Below, piece after piece: positions 8,333-17,145 of a DNA stretch of 41,089 nt. Positions within the stretch are counted from its first letter, which is position 1. Every line of letters starts with the position of its first letter. The notes below the pieces were generated by a model that saw only the letters and a program-made list of their open reading frames with translations, was not told the origin of the DNA and did no database searches. Position numbers and translations under genes: made by a program. This DNA is from Acidimicrobiaceae bacterium UBA7830 (lineage in GTDB: Bacteria > Actinomycetota > Acidimicrobiia > Acidimicrobiales > Ilumatobacteraceae): assembly GCA_002501485.1 (NCBI GenBank), contig DLTS01000005.1, forward strand, positions 1 through 41,089, written 5' to 3'.

Positions 8333-9325
8333 GTGGCGACATACTCCCCTGGACGTCGACGGGTCGTCATCGCCCTTGCGTTGACCTCTCTCTTTCTGCT
8401 CACCTTGGACCTTCGAGGAAACCAGGTTCTTGATGGAGTCCGCTCAGGTTTTGGCATTGTGTACCGGCCGATTAATCGGGCGGGGGAAGTGGTATCGGCT
8501 CCAGCTGTCAGGCTGTGGCGCTCATTTCAGGAATTTGACGATCTCGAAGAAGAAAATCGTCAATTGCGGGCCGAAATTGACGCCCAACGTTCAGCGGAGA
8601 TCTCAGCCCAGAACGCAATCATTGAGAATCAAGATCTGTTAGCACTCGCCGGCCTCGAGAGCCTCGCATCCTATGGCTCGGTCACTGGACGTTTGGTAGG
8701 CCAGTCGCCGACCAACTTCGACCAGCAGGTCGAAATCGATCGCGGAGCCCTTCACGGAATTCGCGTCGGAATGGCGGCGATCAATGAGGCAGGTCTTGTT
8801 GGCAAGGTGACGAGCGTTGCCCCGCAGTCAAGCATCATCATGCTGGTGACCGACCCCTCGTACGCGGTCCCAGTGAAGATTTTGGCGCCAAAAGACGAAG
8901 TTGCGATCGCTGCAACATCAACGACTGTGATCTCGGTCGCTGACTCTGACGACACAGCGGTCGCCACAAACGAAGCCAATGGTGAAGAAGCCACCGAGGG
9001 CATAGTGGAAACAACGACGACTATGGTGGAGATCATCCGTGAAACGGGTGTACTTCGCGGGCAGGGCAGCGATCGCCTACCGAGAGTCTCATTTATCGCC
9101 CCCGCTACGGCTTTCGGACAGATTGAGGTCGGCGACCCTGTGTTTACTGCCGGAGGAAGCACCTCTCTTGCGCCACCTAACATTCCGTTAGGTCGAGTAT
9201 TGAACGTCATCACAAGGGCGGGTACTGCAGGCCAAGAACTCGAAATTGAGCCGACTGCCGATCTTGATCGCCTGCAATTTGTGCGAGTGGTTCTATACCA
9301 GCCTGCGAGTGAGGTCGGACAGTGA
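8333..9325 (+). CDS. mreC: Rod-shape-determining protein MreC
   Basis: MreC is a bitopic scaffold that activates PBP2-RodA. The GTG at 8333 is preferred because GAGGAGGG (8318-8325) lies 7 nt upstream; an in-frame GTG at 8309 would overlap mreB. The 330-residue product has an N-terminal membrane segment (VVIALALTSLFLLTL), a Glu/Gln-rich coiled coil (about residues 60-95), and the beta domain with VGQSPTNFDQQVEIDRG and GLVGKVTSV. A Ser/Thr/Asp/Glu-rich insertion of about 40 residues (ending near ETTTTMVEII) splits the beta region. It overlaps mreD by 4 nt. Confidence 0.9.
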   Translation: MATYSPGRRRVVIALALTSLFLLTLDLRGNQVLDGVRSGFGIVYRPINRAGEVVSAPAVRLWRSFQEFDDLEEENRQLRAEIDAQRSAEISAQNAIIENQDLLALAGLESLASYGSVTGRLVGQSPTNFDQQVEIDRGALHGIRVGMAAINEAGLVGKVTSVAPQSSIIMLVTDPSYAVPVKILAPKDEVAIAATSTTVISVADSDDTAVATNEANGEEATEGIVETTTTMVEIIRETGVLRGQGSDRLPRVSFIAPATAFGQIEVGDPVFTAGGSTSLAPPNIPLGRVLNVITRAGTAGQELEIEPTADLDRLQFVRVVLYQPASEVGQ

Positions 9326-9855
9326 ACGATGTGCGGGCCCGGGTATGGGTCACTCGCACTGTGTTGGTTGGCTTCGTCGTGCTGTCGTTACAGATGACGA
9401 TCGCAACGGAGATTCGTGTGTTTGGCGTTGTTATTCAAATCGTTCTCGCATTTGTGGTTGCTGCGGGGGCGGCAAGCGGTCCGGGTGAGGGAGCGAAAGC
9501 CGGATTCGTTCTAGGCCTGATGTACGACCTTGCGTCAGGTTTGCCGTTGGGATCGACTGCGATGTCGATGACCTTTGGAGGCTACGCAGCTGGCTGGGGT
9601 CGGCGATACCGTCTTGAGCCGACGTGGTGGATGCTTGCGGCCCTCGCTGCAATCGGAGCTGCCGTCGGCGAGGTTTTCGTTCCGGTTATCAGAGTACTAA
9701 CTGGAGAAACAGGCGTGTTTGGCGCGCGCATCGCAATTGTGCTTCCAGTAGTCGCACTCTCCGCTGCGATACTCTCTCCGGTGTTGATCCCGATTGCGCG
9801 ATGGGCGTTGGCCATCCGTCCGGCCGAAGTACGAGTTACCGATGCTGACACCTGA
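9322..9855 (+). CDS. mreD: Rod-shape-determining protein MreD
   Basis: MreD is the integral membrane partner of MreC. The 177-residue product is almost wholly hydrophobic with about five membrane segments, and has the typical GFVLGLMYDLASGLPLGSTAM core. Sequence conservation in this family is low, so position is the main support: it overlaps mreC by 4 nt (GTGA) and precedes the PBP2 gene by 29 nt. Confidence 0.88.
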   Translation: MNDVRARVWVTRTVLVGFVVLSLQMTIATEIRVFGVVIQIVLAFVVAAGAASGPGEGAKAGFVLGLMYDLASGLPLGSTAMSMTFGGYAAGWGRRYRLEPTWWMLAALAAIGAAVGEVFVPVIRVLTGETGVFGARIAIVLPVVALSAAILSPVLIPIARWALAIRPAEVRVTDADT

Positions 9856-9884
9856 CGCGCAAGGAAAGACGCGAGACTTACCGC

Positions 9885-12101
9885 ATGGCAGTTGACCGAC
9901 GTTCTGTGCGTCTCGGAATTCTTGCCTCGGTCGCTTTCATTCTTGTCGGTTTGATCGGCGTCAGGCTCTGGTTCCTTCAGACGGTGCGTGCAGATGAACT
10001 TCAAGCAAGAGTAGACCGATCCAGAACTCGGGTCATTCAGCTTGCACCCGAGCGCGGTCGGATCTTTGACGCAGACGGCCGAATCCTTGCCGATAACGAG
10101 CGTATTCTGACCCTGGCGGTCGATTGGAAATACCTGCAACGATCAAGCGATCGAACAGCACTTTTCACCAAGATCTCAGAATGGGTCGAGACCGATGTCA
10201 GCGAGATGGAAGACCGCTACCTGTCGGGTTTCTTTTCGCCGTTCCTCCCACTTCCTCTCGTCGAAGACATTGACGAGCCGACTGCGATAGCGATACTCGA
10301 ACGCGTCGAGCAGATGCCCGGAGTCGAGATTTTGAACGAATGGAAGCGGGTATATCCGTACGCGCCACACGCCGCCCATGTCGTTGGCTACATGGGAGCG
10401 ATAACCGCTGAGCAACTCGACGATTACCTTGTCCGCGGTTACCTGCGAAACGAGCGCGTCGGCCAGTTTGGAGTTGAACGCTCTCTCGAAGACCTCCTAC
10501 ATGGGCAATGGGGATACCAGGTACTTGAGGTCGATGCAACGAATCGCCCCGTCAACATCGTTGAAGAGGTGCCACCGATCAACGGTTATGACGTTCAGTT
10601 GACCATCGACCTCGATGCGCAGGTCTACGTCGAACAGGCACTTGAAACGGCAATTGTGTCTCGCCGTTATCAATACGCCCCAAATCCGCTAGTTCGTCAG
10701 CCAGACGGCACCTACGACCTCCTTGACCCTGCCCTTCCAGAGCAGGTCCCGTTCAAATCTCCAGCAGGTTCGGCGATTATTCGGCGATATGACACGGGCG
10801 AGGTGATCGCAATGGCGAGCTACCCAACCTTCGATAATCGCTGGTTTGAAGCCGACCTCACCGGCACAAAGTTCAGAGAGATTTTCCCCTCGACGAAGCC
10901 AGACGGCTCACCGATCGACCCGGACGAGTCGATTCTTGTCAACCGAGCGGTGCAGGGTCGATACAACCTTGGATCGACGTTCAAACCGTTTACTGCGTAC
11001 GCAGCGTTGAACACCGGCCTCATCACCCCCGAAGACACTTACGTTGACACGGGCTACTACGACATCTATAGCGTCAACCAAGACCGGTGCGCCCGAGGAC
11101 TCATTCGTTGCACCTTTAAGAATGCTTTATGTGGCACCGGGGCGCCGTGTGTCTATGGCGAGGTTGACGTTGAGGCAGCGCTTGCGGTTTCTTCAGATGC
11201 ATTTTTCTACAAGCTTGGTGAGGATCTTCTCGTTCAAAACGAAGGAGAGCCGGTCTTCCAAGAGGAGGTTGAGTCATTTGGGTTTGGCTCAGACACAGGC
11301 ATCGAACTGCCCTTTGAGTATGACGGCACCGTCCCCGACCAAGAACTTAAACGTCTCTACGCCGAACGGGGAGTGATCAGCGAAGACGAAGGCCGTGGTT
11401 TCTATGTGGGAGACAGCATTCAGATGTCGATCGGTCAGGGTTTGCTGTCGGCAAGTCCTCTTCAACTGAACCAGGGGTACAGCGTTCTTGCGAACGGTGG
11501 TCTTGTCATTCAGCCAACCCTCATTTTGACGGTGTTTGAGCCGGGCACACCAGACGGCCGACCTGGATACGCAAACATTTACGGTGGGACTGTGCACCAG
11601 TCGAGTCAGGTCCCCGTCATTCAGCGCAATCTCGACATTGACGATGAACTACTGGTCCCGATCATCACAGGCCTGACGCGCGTGGTGACGACTGGTGCAG
11701 GAACACTGGGCACCGACATCCCCTATCACTCGACGACCGGAGAAAAACTCTTCTTCGATTATCCCGATGATGCAATCCCGGTTGCTGGCAAGACAGGAAC
11801 GGCTCAGGGTAAAGGTAACTATCCGTGGAATGACTCCTCTGCGTTCACGGCGTTTTCGCTCGACGACAACGACCCGTATGTGGTCACCGCTTACTTAGAG
11901 AAGGCAGGTTACGGATCTCAAGCTGCTGCTCCAGTGGTGAAATGTGCGTTCATGATGCTGTCAGGGTCGATCCGAAGCGCGCCGGTCCGCGTTTCTGAGC
12001 CGCTCGACGAGTCATCTACTGTTGCAGCCGGGCCTCAGCGCCTTGATGAGGTGAGTTGTTTTAACCGCCGTGGCGGAGCAACAGTCGGGTTGATTGAGTA
12101 G
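9885..12101 (+). CDS. mrdA: Penicillin-binding protein 2 (elongasome transpeptidase)
   Basis: This class B PBP crosslinks peptidoglycan during elongation together with RodA. The 738-residue product has an N-terminal membrane anchor (about 10-32), the dimerisation/pedestal region starting with LAPERGRIFDADG, and the transpeptidase domain with active-site GSTFK (Ser364, Lys367), SSD in place of SxN (436-438) and KTGTAQG (636-642). Between the first two motifs are four cysteines (402, 409, 416, 422), possibly a metal or disulfide site. The protein is longer than the E. coli enzyme because of insertions there and around 450-510. It lies between mreD and rodA, the usual order. Confidence 0.94.
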   Translation: MAVDRRSVRLGILASVAFILVGLIGVRLWFLQTVRADELQARVDRSRTRVIQLAPERGRIFDADGRILADNERILTLAVDWKYLQRSSDRTALFTKISEWVETDVSEMEDRYLSGFFSPFLPLPLVEDIDEPTAIAILERVEQMPGVEILNEWKRVYPYAPHAAHVVGYMGAITAEQLDDYLVRGYLRNERVGQFGVERSLEDLLHGQWGYQVLEVDATNRPVNIVEEVPPINGYDVQLTIDLDAQVYVEQALETAIVSRRYQYAPNPLVRQPDGTYDLLDPALPEQVPFKSPAGSAIIRRYDTGEVIAMASYPTFDNRWFEADLTGTKFREIFPSTKPDGSPIDPDESILVNRAVQGRYNLGSTFKPFTAYAALNTGLITPEDTYVDTGYYDIYSVNQDRCARGLIRCTFKNALCGTGAPCVYGEVDVEAALAVSSDAFFYKLGEDLLVQNEGEPVFQEEVESFGFGSDTGIELPFEYDGTVPDQELKRLYAERGVISEDEGRGFYVGDSIQMSIGQGLLSASPLQLNQGYSVLANGGLVIQPTLILTVFEPGTPDGRPGYANIYGGTVHQSSQVPVIQRNLDIDDELLVPIITGLTRVVTTGAGTLGTDIPYHSTTGEKLFFDYPDDAIPVAGKTGTAQGKGNYPWNDSSAFTAFSLDDNDPYVVTAYLEKAGYGSQAAAPVVKCAFMMLSGSIRSAPVRVSEPLDESSTVAAGPQRLDEVSCFNRRGGATVGLIE

Positions 12102-12108
12102 GCGTGAG

Positions 12109-13272
12109 ATGGCGAGGACGTTGATCTCACGTCGCCCGAGCAGTGGTCTGGGCAATATCAGGCGGTCACCGGGAGACCCGAGTAGGAATGTGGACTGGGT
12201 GCTTCTTGTCACTCAGTTTGTCCTAATGGTGATTGGGAGTTTCGTTGTGTATTCGGCCTCACGGACCCGAATCGAAGGAGAGCCCTTCGCCTTTGCGACC
12301 CGCCAGGTCGTATTCGGAATTATCGGACTCGTCGCAATGGTTTTCGTGATGTCAGTTGATTACGAGACGTTGAAGGATCGGGCGGTGTCGATCTACATCG
12401 TGACGATCGCAATGCTGGTACTGCTGCTTCTTATCGGTCTCGCGCAAGGAGTCGGTCGGATCTCTTTTGACTTCGGCCCGTTCAACCTTCAGCCCGCAGA
12501 ACTTGCCAAGTTTTCGACCATGCTGCTGCTCGCCGCGTTTCTCGCAGAAGAACGCACCGATGAAGTGAGTTACCCGCGTTTTCTCGGTGGCCTCATTCTT
12601 GTCGGGTTTCCGGCGGTGCTGGTGATCATTCAGCCCGACTTGGGCTCAGCGTCGGTGCTCGTTGCGCTCGCAATGGGGACACTGCTTATCGCAGGCGCAC
12701 GGCCGAAATACATTGTTGCGGTCTCCGTGCTTGCAGTGATGACAGTGCTAGCAGCGTTCGTTGCCCGTCTCGTCAACGAGTACCAGGTGCAACGACTCAA
12801 AGTGTTTTTAGACCAAGAGACCACCGATCCGGGGCTTCAGGACGCTGTGTATCAGGTGCGAAACGCTATCCGTGCGGTCGGTACTGGGGGGCTCTGGGGT
12901 AAAGGGTGGCTCGATGGGCCTCTGACGAATGGGCGCGATATCCCGGTGATGTGGGCCGACTTCCCGTTTGCGGCGGTTGCCGAACAATTCGGCTTGGTCG
13001 GATGTGTGGTCCTCATCTCGTTGTTTATGGTCGTCCTTGCTCGAATTTGGCGGGTTGCAAGCCTTTCCAAAGACGCGTTGGGCACATACATCTGTGCCGG
13101 AGTGTTCACGATGGTGCTGTGGCAGATGTTCCAGAACATTGGTATGACCCTCGGAATTACGCCCGTCACCGGTTTGCCAATGCCATTTATTTCCTACGGT
13201 GGGTCGAGTTTGATCGTGTACTGCGCAATGTTTGGGCTTGTGCAGAGTGTGTACATGCGGCGGATGCGCTGA
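12109..13272 (+). CDS. rodA: Peptidoglycan glycosyltransferase RodA (SEDS family)
   Basis: RodA polymerises lipid II into glycan strands in partnership with PBP2. The product (387 residues from ATG 12109; TTG 12094, overlapping mrdA by 8 nt, is an alternative start) has about ten membrane segments. SEDS signatures are present: FNLQPAELAK, the QPDLGSA loop with the conserved Asp, WADFPFAAVAEQFGLVG, and the C-terminal PVTGLPMPFISYGGSS. It could be confused with the division homologue FtsW, but the position directly after PBP2 and the mreBCD genes fixes it as RodA. It ends the elongasome cluster; a gap of 196 bp follows. Confidence 0.94.
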   Translation: MARTLISRRPSSGLGNIRRSPGDPSRNVDWVLLVTQFVLMVIGSFVVYSASRTRIEGEPFAFATRQVVFGIIGLVAMVFVMSVDYETLKDRAVSIYIVTIAMLVLLLLIGLAQGVGRISFDFGPFNLQPAELAKFSTMLLLAAFLAEERTDEVSYPRFLGGLILVGFPAVLVIIQPDLGSASVLVALAMGTLLIAGARPKYIVAVSVLAVMTVLAAFVARLVNEYQVQRLKVFLDQETTDPGLQDAVYQVRNAIRAVGTGGLWGKGWLDGPLTNGRDIPVMWADFPFAAVAEQFGLVGCVVLISLFMVVLARIWRVASLSKDALGTYICAGVFTMVLWQMFQNIGMTLGITPVTGLPMPFISYGGSSLIVYCAMFGLVQSVYMRRMR

Positions 13273-13305
13273 GCTGCTATTCAGGTTTCTCAACATGGAG
13301 TCAGG

Positions 13306-13311
13306 TAAACT
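13306..13311 (+). promoter_or_regulatory. Candidate -10 (TAAACT) upstream of rne
   Basis: The 196-bp gap between rodA and rne holds no gene I can support. TAAACT at its start fits TANNNT; if used, the rne mRNA would have a leader of about 150 nt, long for this genome. No convincing -35 is visible. A small open frame from ATG 13321 runs into rne in another frame and does not look coding. Confidence 0.25.
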
Positions 13312-13468
13312 ATTGGTGTTATGTCCACTGTTGTCACCCCGGTTGTCTTGACGGTGTTCTCTGTGGCCATTGCAACTATTCGTTTGCAGAACGTGGGCGC
13401 GTTCCACGCAGCCGGTTTCTGCTCATCTGTGCGCATCAATTGCGCCAACCCTCGTAAGGAATTTCCTC

Positions 13469-15319
13469 ATGGAACAGTCACCCCCTCGCGATGGGTCCGA
13501 AGATCATTCGGACACCTCCGAGAAGTCCTCCTCGACAAACGATCGCAGTTCTAACGGGACAAACGCGCCTTCACCCCCATCCTCAAATCAACCTCGACGC
13601 CGGGGCTCGCGCGGTGGACAAGGTCGCGCTAAGCCGGCTGCCGAGGGGTCTTCGTCGTCGTCGAAAAACCCTGAGGAATTGCCAGGACCAATGCGCGAAG
13701 GCCGCTTGGGTTCTCCTGAAGCACGCGGAGAAGCATTGGTGAAGAAGCCACATATTGGCGACACGATGCCGGTTCCAAACGTGCCACCACCCGGCCCAGC
13801 GAATGGCCCCTCTGAGGAGGCAGAGAGTTCGCCATCGTCTAACCGGAGTGGCCAAAAGCGACGCCGCAAGAGCGGAGGACAAAAAGGGCAACCGCAGAAG
13901 AAACAAGACACTGAGTCGGCAAATGGGAAGGGTGTGTCGTCAGGTTCTTCGTCAAAAGGACGTTCGTCCTCACGCCGTCGTCGGCGCGGCAGTGAGCTCT
14001 CGCCTGAAGCGCGGGATCAGCGGCGCGGTCGTGAACGTAATGGAAAGCCGATTGGGCGTTATTTCATGTGCGTGCAGGTGCGTGAGGGTATTACCCAGGT
14101 CGCAGTTCTCGAGGGACGGAACCTCATTGAGCACTACGTGAGTCGGCCGGCTGACGACGTGAGCCAGATTCACGGCAACATTTACCTCGGACGAGTGCAG
14201 AACGTGCTGCCGGGCATGGAAGCAGCATTTGTCGATATTGCAACGCCAAAGAATGCGGTGCTCTATCGAGGTGACGTTCAATATGACTCTGAAGATATTG
14301 AGAGTGATGGCAACGACCCTCGTATCGAACAGATTTTGAAGAATCGACAGACAATTCTCTGTCAGGTCACTAAGAACCCAATCGGAGCAAAAGGTGCTCG
14401 CCTCACACAGGAAGTCTCGCTTCCTGGGCGATTTGTTGTGCTAATTCCAAATTCGACTACCTACGGTATATCAAAGCGCCTACCTGACAATGTGCGCCGC
14501 CGTTTGCGAAGCATTCTCGACGAGGTGAAGCCAGAGGGCCACGGCCTCATCGTGCGTACGGCTGCAGAACATGCAACAGAAGCAGAACTCACTGCCGATA
14601 TGCGGATGCTGTTAGGGCAATGGGACCGCATCGAGGCTCAAGCAAAGGGACTGAAAAAGCCAGCTTTGTTGCACCGCGAACCGGAACTCGCAGTGCGTGT
14701 GATCCGAGAGGAGTTCAACGCTGACTTCCGCGGAGTGGTCATCGATGATCGCCGCCTTTATGAAGAAATTCGTGAGTATGTGGCGGCATTTAACCCTGAG
14801 CTCGCCGACCGCGTCGAATATTACGATGCTGAAGATGAGCGATTAGCGCTGTTCGAGCGTCATCACGTACACGAACAGGTACATAAGGCGCTCGATCGCA
14901 AGGTCTGGTTGCCATCTGGTGGTTCGCTCATCATCGAGCACACTGAAGCGCTTTCGGTGATCGACGTGAACACCGGCAAGAACGTTGGAACGTCCAACCT
15001 CGAAGAAACCGTGTTCAGCAACAACCTTGAGGCTGCCGAAGAAATTGCTAAGCAGCTCCGGTTAAGAGATATCGGCGGCATTATTGTGATCGACTTCATT
15101 GACATGGAAGTAAAGGCAAACCGCGCAAAAGTGATTGAGACGTTTCGTGATGCGCTGGCCCGAGATAAGACACGAACTCAAGTCTTCGATATCTCTGAAT
15201 TGGGCCTTGTTGAGATGACACGAAAGCGCATTGGCGAGGGCCTGCTGACCGAATTCTCTGAACAGTGCTCTGATTGCACCGGGCGGGGAGTTGTTGTCGA
15301 TCACTCCTTACTCGACTGA
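13469..15319 (+). CDS. rne: Ribonuclease E/G family endoribonuclease
   Basis: This enzyme starts mRNA decay and processes rRNA. The ATG at 13469 is chosen because TAAGGA ends 8 nt before it. The 616-residue product begins with about 185 disordered residues rich in Ser, Gly, Pro, Arg and Lys (RRRRRGS and similar runs), probably an RNA- or partner-binding tail as in actinobacterial RNase E. The catalytic core follows: S1 domain (NIYLGRVQNVLPGMEAAFVD), the SVIDVNTGKN and IVIDFIDME segments with metal-binding Asp, and the Zn-link CSDCTGRG near the C-terminus. No C-terminal degradosome tail is present. rplU follows after 51 bp, as in most actinobacteria. Confidence 0.94.
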   Translation: MEQSPPRDGSEDHSDTSEKSSSTNDRSSNGTNAPSPPSSNQPRRRGSRGGQGRAKPAAEGSSSSSKNPEELPGPMREGRLGSPEARGEALVKKPHIGDTMPVPNVPPPGPANGPSEEAESSPSSNRSGQKRRRKSGGQKGQPQKKQDTESANGKGVSSGSSSKGRSSSRRRRRGSELSPEARDQRRGRERNGKPIGRYFMCVQVREGITQVAVLEGRNLIEHYVSRPADDVSQIHGNIYLGRVQNVLPGMEAAFVDIATPKNAVLYRGDVQYDSEDIESDGNDPRIEQILKNRQTILCQVTKNPIGAKGARLTQEVSLPGRFVVLIPNSTTYGISKRLPDNVRRRLRSILDEVKPEGHGLIVRTAAEHATEAELTADMRMLLGQWDRIEAQAKGLKKPALLHREPELAVRVIREEFNADFRGVVIDDRRLYEEIREYVAAFNPELADRVEYYDAEDERLALFERHHVHEQVHKALDRKVWLPSGGSLIIEHTEALSVIDVNTGKNVGTSNLEETVFSNNLEAAEEIAKQLRLRDIGGIIVIDFIDMEVKANRAKVIETFRDALARDKTRTQVFDISELGLVEMTRKRIGEGLLTEFSEQCSDCTGRGVVVDHSLLD

Positions 15320-15331
15320 TAGAAATTGCAG

Positions 15332-15360
15332 TTGGTACTGATGTCTGCACCCGTTAGCAT
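15332..15360 (+). promoter_or_regulatory. Promoter of rplU-rpmA (TTGGTA, 17 bp, TAGCAT)
   Basis: TTGGTA (15332-15337) and TAGCAT (15355-15360) are separated by exactly 17 bp. Transcription would begin a few nucleotides before the rplU ATG at 15371. This is among the few places in the window with a recognisable -35 as well as a -10. It would give the ribosomal protein genes their own transcript in addition to read-through from rne. Confidence 0.45.
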
Positions 15361-15370
15361 CCGTGAGGCT

Positions 15371-15676
15371 ATGTACGCAGTAATTGCCACGGGCGGTAAG
15401 CAAGAAAAAGTCGCTGAAGGCCAGCAAATCACCATCGAATTAATTGATGGCGACGAAGGCTCTGAGGTGTCATTTGTCCCGGTTCTCGTCGTCGATGGAG
15501 ATCGTGTGCTCGCAGGGTCTTCTCTCGAGAAGGCGGCGGTAAAGGCTCGCATCCTAGGCACGATGAAAGGGCCGAAAGTAAACGGCTTTACCTATAAACG
15601 CCGGACGAATCAGCGCCGTCGCTACGGGCATCGCCAGAACTACAGCGTCGTCGAGATCACCTCGATCACTGCGTGA
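15371..15676 (+). CDS. rplU: Ribosomal protein bL21
   Basis: This large-subunit protein binds 23S rRNA. The 101-residue product begins MYAVIATGGKQEKVAEGQ, the classic bL21 start, and carries the basic C-terminal RNA-binding motif KRRTNQRRRYGHRQNY. ATG 15371 is chosen over upstream in-frame codons because homologues begin exactly here and GAGG lies 4-7 nt upstream. It forms the usual rplU-rpmA pair, with rpmA 20 nt downstream. Confidence 0.97.
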   Translation: MYAVIATGGKQEKVAEGQQITIELIDGDEGSEVSFVPVLVVDGDRVLAGSSLEKAAVKARILGTMKGPKVNGFTYKRRTNQRRRYGHRQNYSVVEITSITA

Positions 15677-15696
15677 GATTGAGCGGAGGATAGGAC

Positions 15697-15951
15697 ATGT
15701 CAAAGACAAAAGGTGGGGGCTCAACCCGCAACGGACGTGACTCTAATGCTCAGCGTCTCGGCGTCAAGGTCTTCGATGGCACCAAGATCACGGCGGGAAC
15801 AATCATTATCCGTCAGCGTGGTACACGCGTGCACCCCGGCAAGAATGTGGGCATTGGCGGCGACGATACGTTGTTCTCACTCGTTGACGGCTCAGTTAAA
15901 TTTGGCGAGCGCAAAGGCCGCAAGGTCGTTGACGTGAACCCAATTCCCTAA
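15697..15951 (+). CDS. rpmA: Ribosomal protein bL27
   Basis: bL27 reaches the peptidyl transferase centre with its N-terminal tail. The 84-residue product has the conserved KGGGSTRNGRDSNAQRLGVK and RQRGTRVHPGKNVGIGGD segments. The tail begins MSKTKGG rather than the usual MAHKKG, a mild variation; there is no cleavable N-terminal extension of the Firmicutes type. A Shine-Dalgarno sequence (GGAGGATAGG) lies upstream. In most actinobacteria obgE comes next on the same strand; here the minus-strand dgt gene ends only 6 nt downstream. Confidence 0.97.
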   Translation: MSKTKGGGSTRNGRDSNAQRLGVKVFDGTKITAGTIIIRQRGTRVHPGKNVGIGGDDTLFSLVDGSVKFGERKGRKVVDVNPIP

Positions 15952-15957
15952 CTTCTG

Positions 15958-17112
15958 TTACACGTCAATGCCGGCTGGCAACTGATCTTGTGTCCAGCCC
16001 AGAAGTTCGACCGCTTGCCCACAGGCATAGCGATCGGTCATTCCACTGACCCAACTCACCGCCGCAAAGAGTGATTCATCGTCGTTACCCGTCGGCCCGG
16101 AATTGAGAAGCACCTCGACCGGAATTAAATCGGTGTGAACAGTAAAATATTCAACTAGGGCCTGCAGCATCGAGATAACGCTCTGAGCCTGACGAGTCGA
16201 TGCTGGTCGCAAGTAAATGTTGTCGTAGTTAAACCTTCGGAACTCCGAAAGCGCTTCGGCGATATCAGCGGTCATTCCGATGCGCCCTGATTGCTCGGTG
16301 GCGCTCAGCATGGCTCTCACAAAAGTGCCGAGCTGTTGGCTTCTTGCGGTGCCACATCGAAAGGAGACGATGTCGGGAAGCATCGAGGGAGTGACGATGC
16401 CTGCGGCGACCGCATCTTCGAAGTCGTGACATACGTAAGCAATACGGTCAGCCCACGACACAACCTCACCTTCGGGAGTGGCGGGTGCTGGCCGACTCCA
16501 TGAGTGGTTGCGGATGCCATCGAGGGTTTCCGCGCAAAGATTCAGTGGTACCAGGGTGACATCTGCTCCCCATACCGCGTGGTCGTAACCATCGCTGAGG
16601 TAAGGGCTGAATGCGTCTTCACTGGCATGGCCTCCGGGGCCGTGTCCGCAGTCGTGACCAATAGCGATTGCCTCAGCGAGGTCGACGTTCAGGCCAAGCG
16701 GCCCCGCTATCGAACGAGCGATCTGGGCTACTTCGAGCGCGTGGGTGAGGCGTGTACGTTGGTGGTCGTCAGGAAAGACGAAGACTTGGGTTTTGCCGGC
16801 AAGACGACGAAACGCTGACGCATGCAAGATGCGATCACGGTCACGTTGAAAGCACGTGCGGAAGGGGTCAGGCGGTTCTTCGGCCATTCTCGAACCAGCG
16901 CCGTGTGGGCGGGTTGCGAGACGTGCGAGCGAGCGATCTTGCCGTTCTTCGCGCTCTTGGCGGGAGATGACTGCTGGATCACCTGGCCCAGCCCATGAGT
17001 CTTCGTGGGCTAAGGCGATTCCATCATGGTGGTGACCGCGCATTGTCGACGCCCACTTTTCTGCACGTTCGCCAAGTTCACCCTCGGAGGGAAATCTGCT
17101 GTCGACAGCCAT
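15958..17112 (-). CDS. dgt: dNTP triphosphohydrolase (dGTPase-like, HD domain)
   Basis: Members of this family hydrolyse dNTPs to nucleoside and triphosphate and help control the dNTP pool. The 384-residue product has the HD metal site: His124 (RLTHALEV), His153-Asp154 (IGHDCGHGP) and Asp222 (SWADRIAY). The signature DPFRTCFQRDRDRILHASAFRRLAGKTQV is typical. Start ATG 17112 is supported by TATCGT 6 nt upstream; the longer open frame would overlap obgE in antisense. The gene sits in reverse between rpmA and obgE, splitting an operon that is normally continuous. Confidence 0.92.
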   Translation of the reverse strand: MAVDSRFPSEGELGERAEKWASTMRGHHHDGIALAHEDSWAGPGDPAVISRQEREERQDRSLARLATRPHGAGSRMAEEPPDPFRTCFQRDRDRILHASAFRRLAGKTQVFVFPDDHQRTRLTHALEVAQIARSIAGPLGLNVDLAEAIAIGHDCGHGPGGHASEDAFSPYLSDGYDHAVWGADVTLVPLNLCAETLDGIRNHSWSRPAPATPEGEVVSWADRIAYVCHDFEDAVAAGIVTPSMLPDIVSFRCGTARSQQLGTFVRAMLSATEQSGRIGMTADIAEALSEFRRFNYDNIYLRPASTRQAQSVISMLQALVEYFTVHTDLIPVEVLLNSGPTGNDDESLFAAVSWVSGMTDRYACGQAVELLGWTQDQLPAGIDV

Positions 17113-17118
17113 GTCCTC

Positions 17119-17124
17119 ACGATA
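17119..17124 (-). promoter_or_regulatory. Candidate leaderless -10 (TATCGT) for dgt
   Basis: On the minus strand TATCGT is followed by GAGGAC (6 nt) and then ATG. GAGG could also serve as a weak Shine-Dalgarno sequence. It faces the obgE promoter about 15 bp away. Confidence 0.45.
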
Positions 17125-17139
17125 GGGCAGGGGTGTCGC

Positions 17140-17145
17140 TAGCGT
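17140..17145 (+). promoter_or_regulatory. Candidate leaderless -10 (TAGCGT) for obgE
   Basis: TAGCGT is followed by 7 nt and the GTG at 17153. There is no Shine-Dalgarno sequence. It would let obgE be expressed on its own now that dgt separates it from rpmA. Confidence 0.45.

Noticed and set aside
13313..13457. Cys-rich reading frame (pattern C-x3-CC-x3-C-x5-C-x2-C) between rodA and rne
   Set aside because: It looks like a mini zinc ribbon, but the frame has no start codon at a suitable place and the C-terminal half looks random. It is treated as untranslated sequence.
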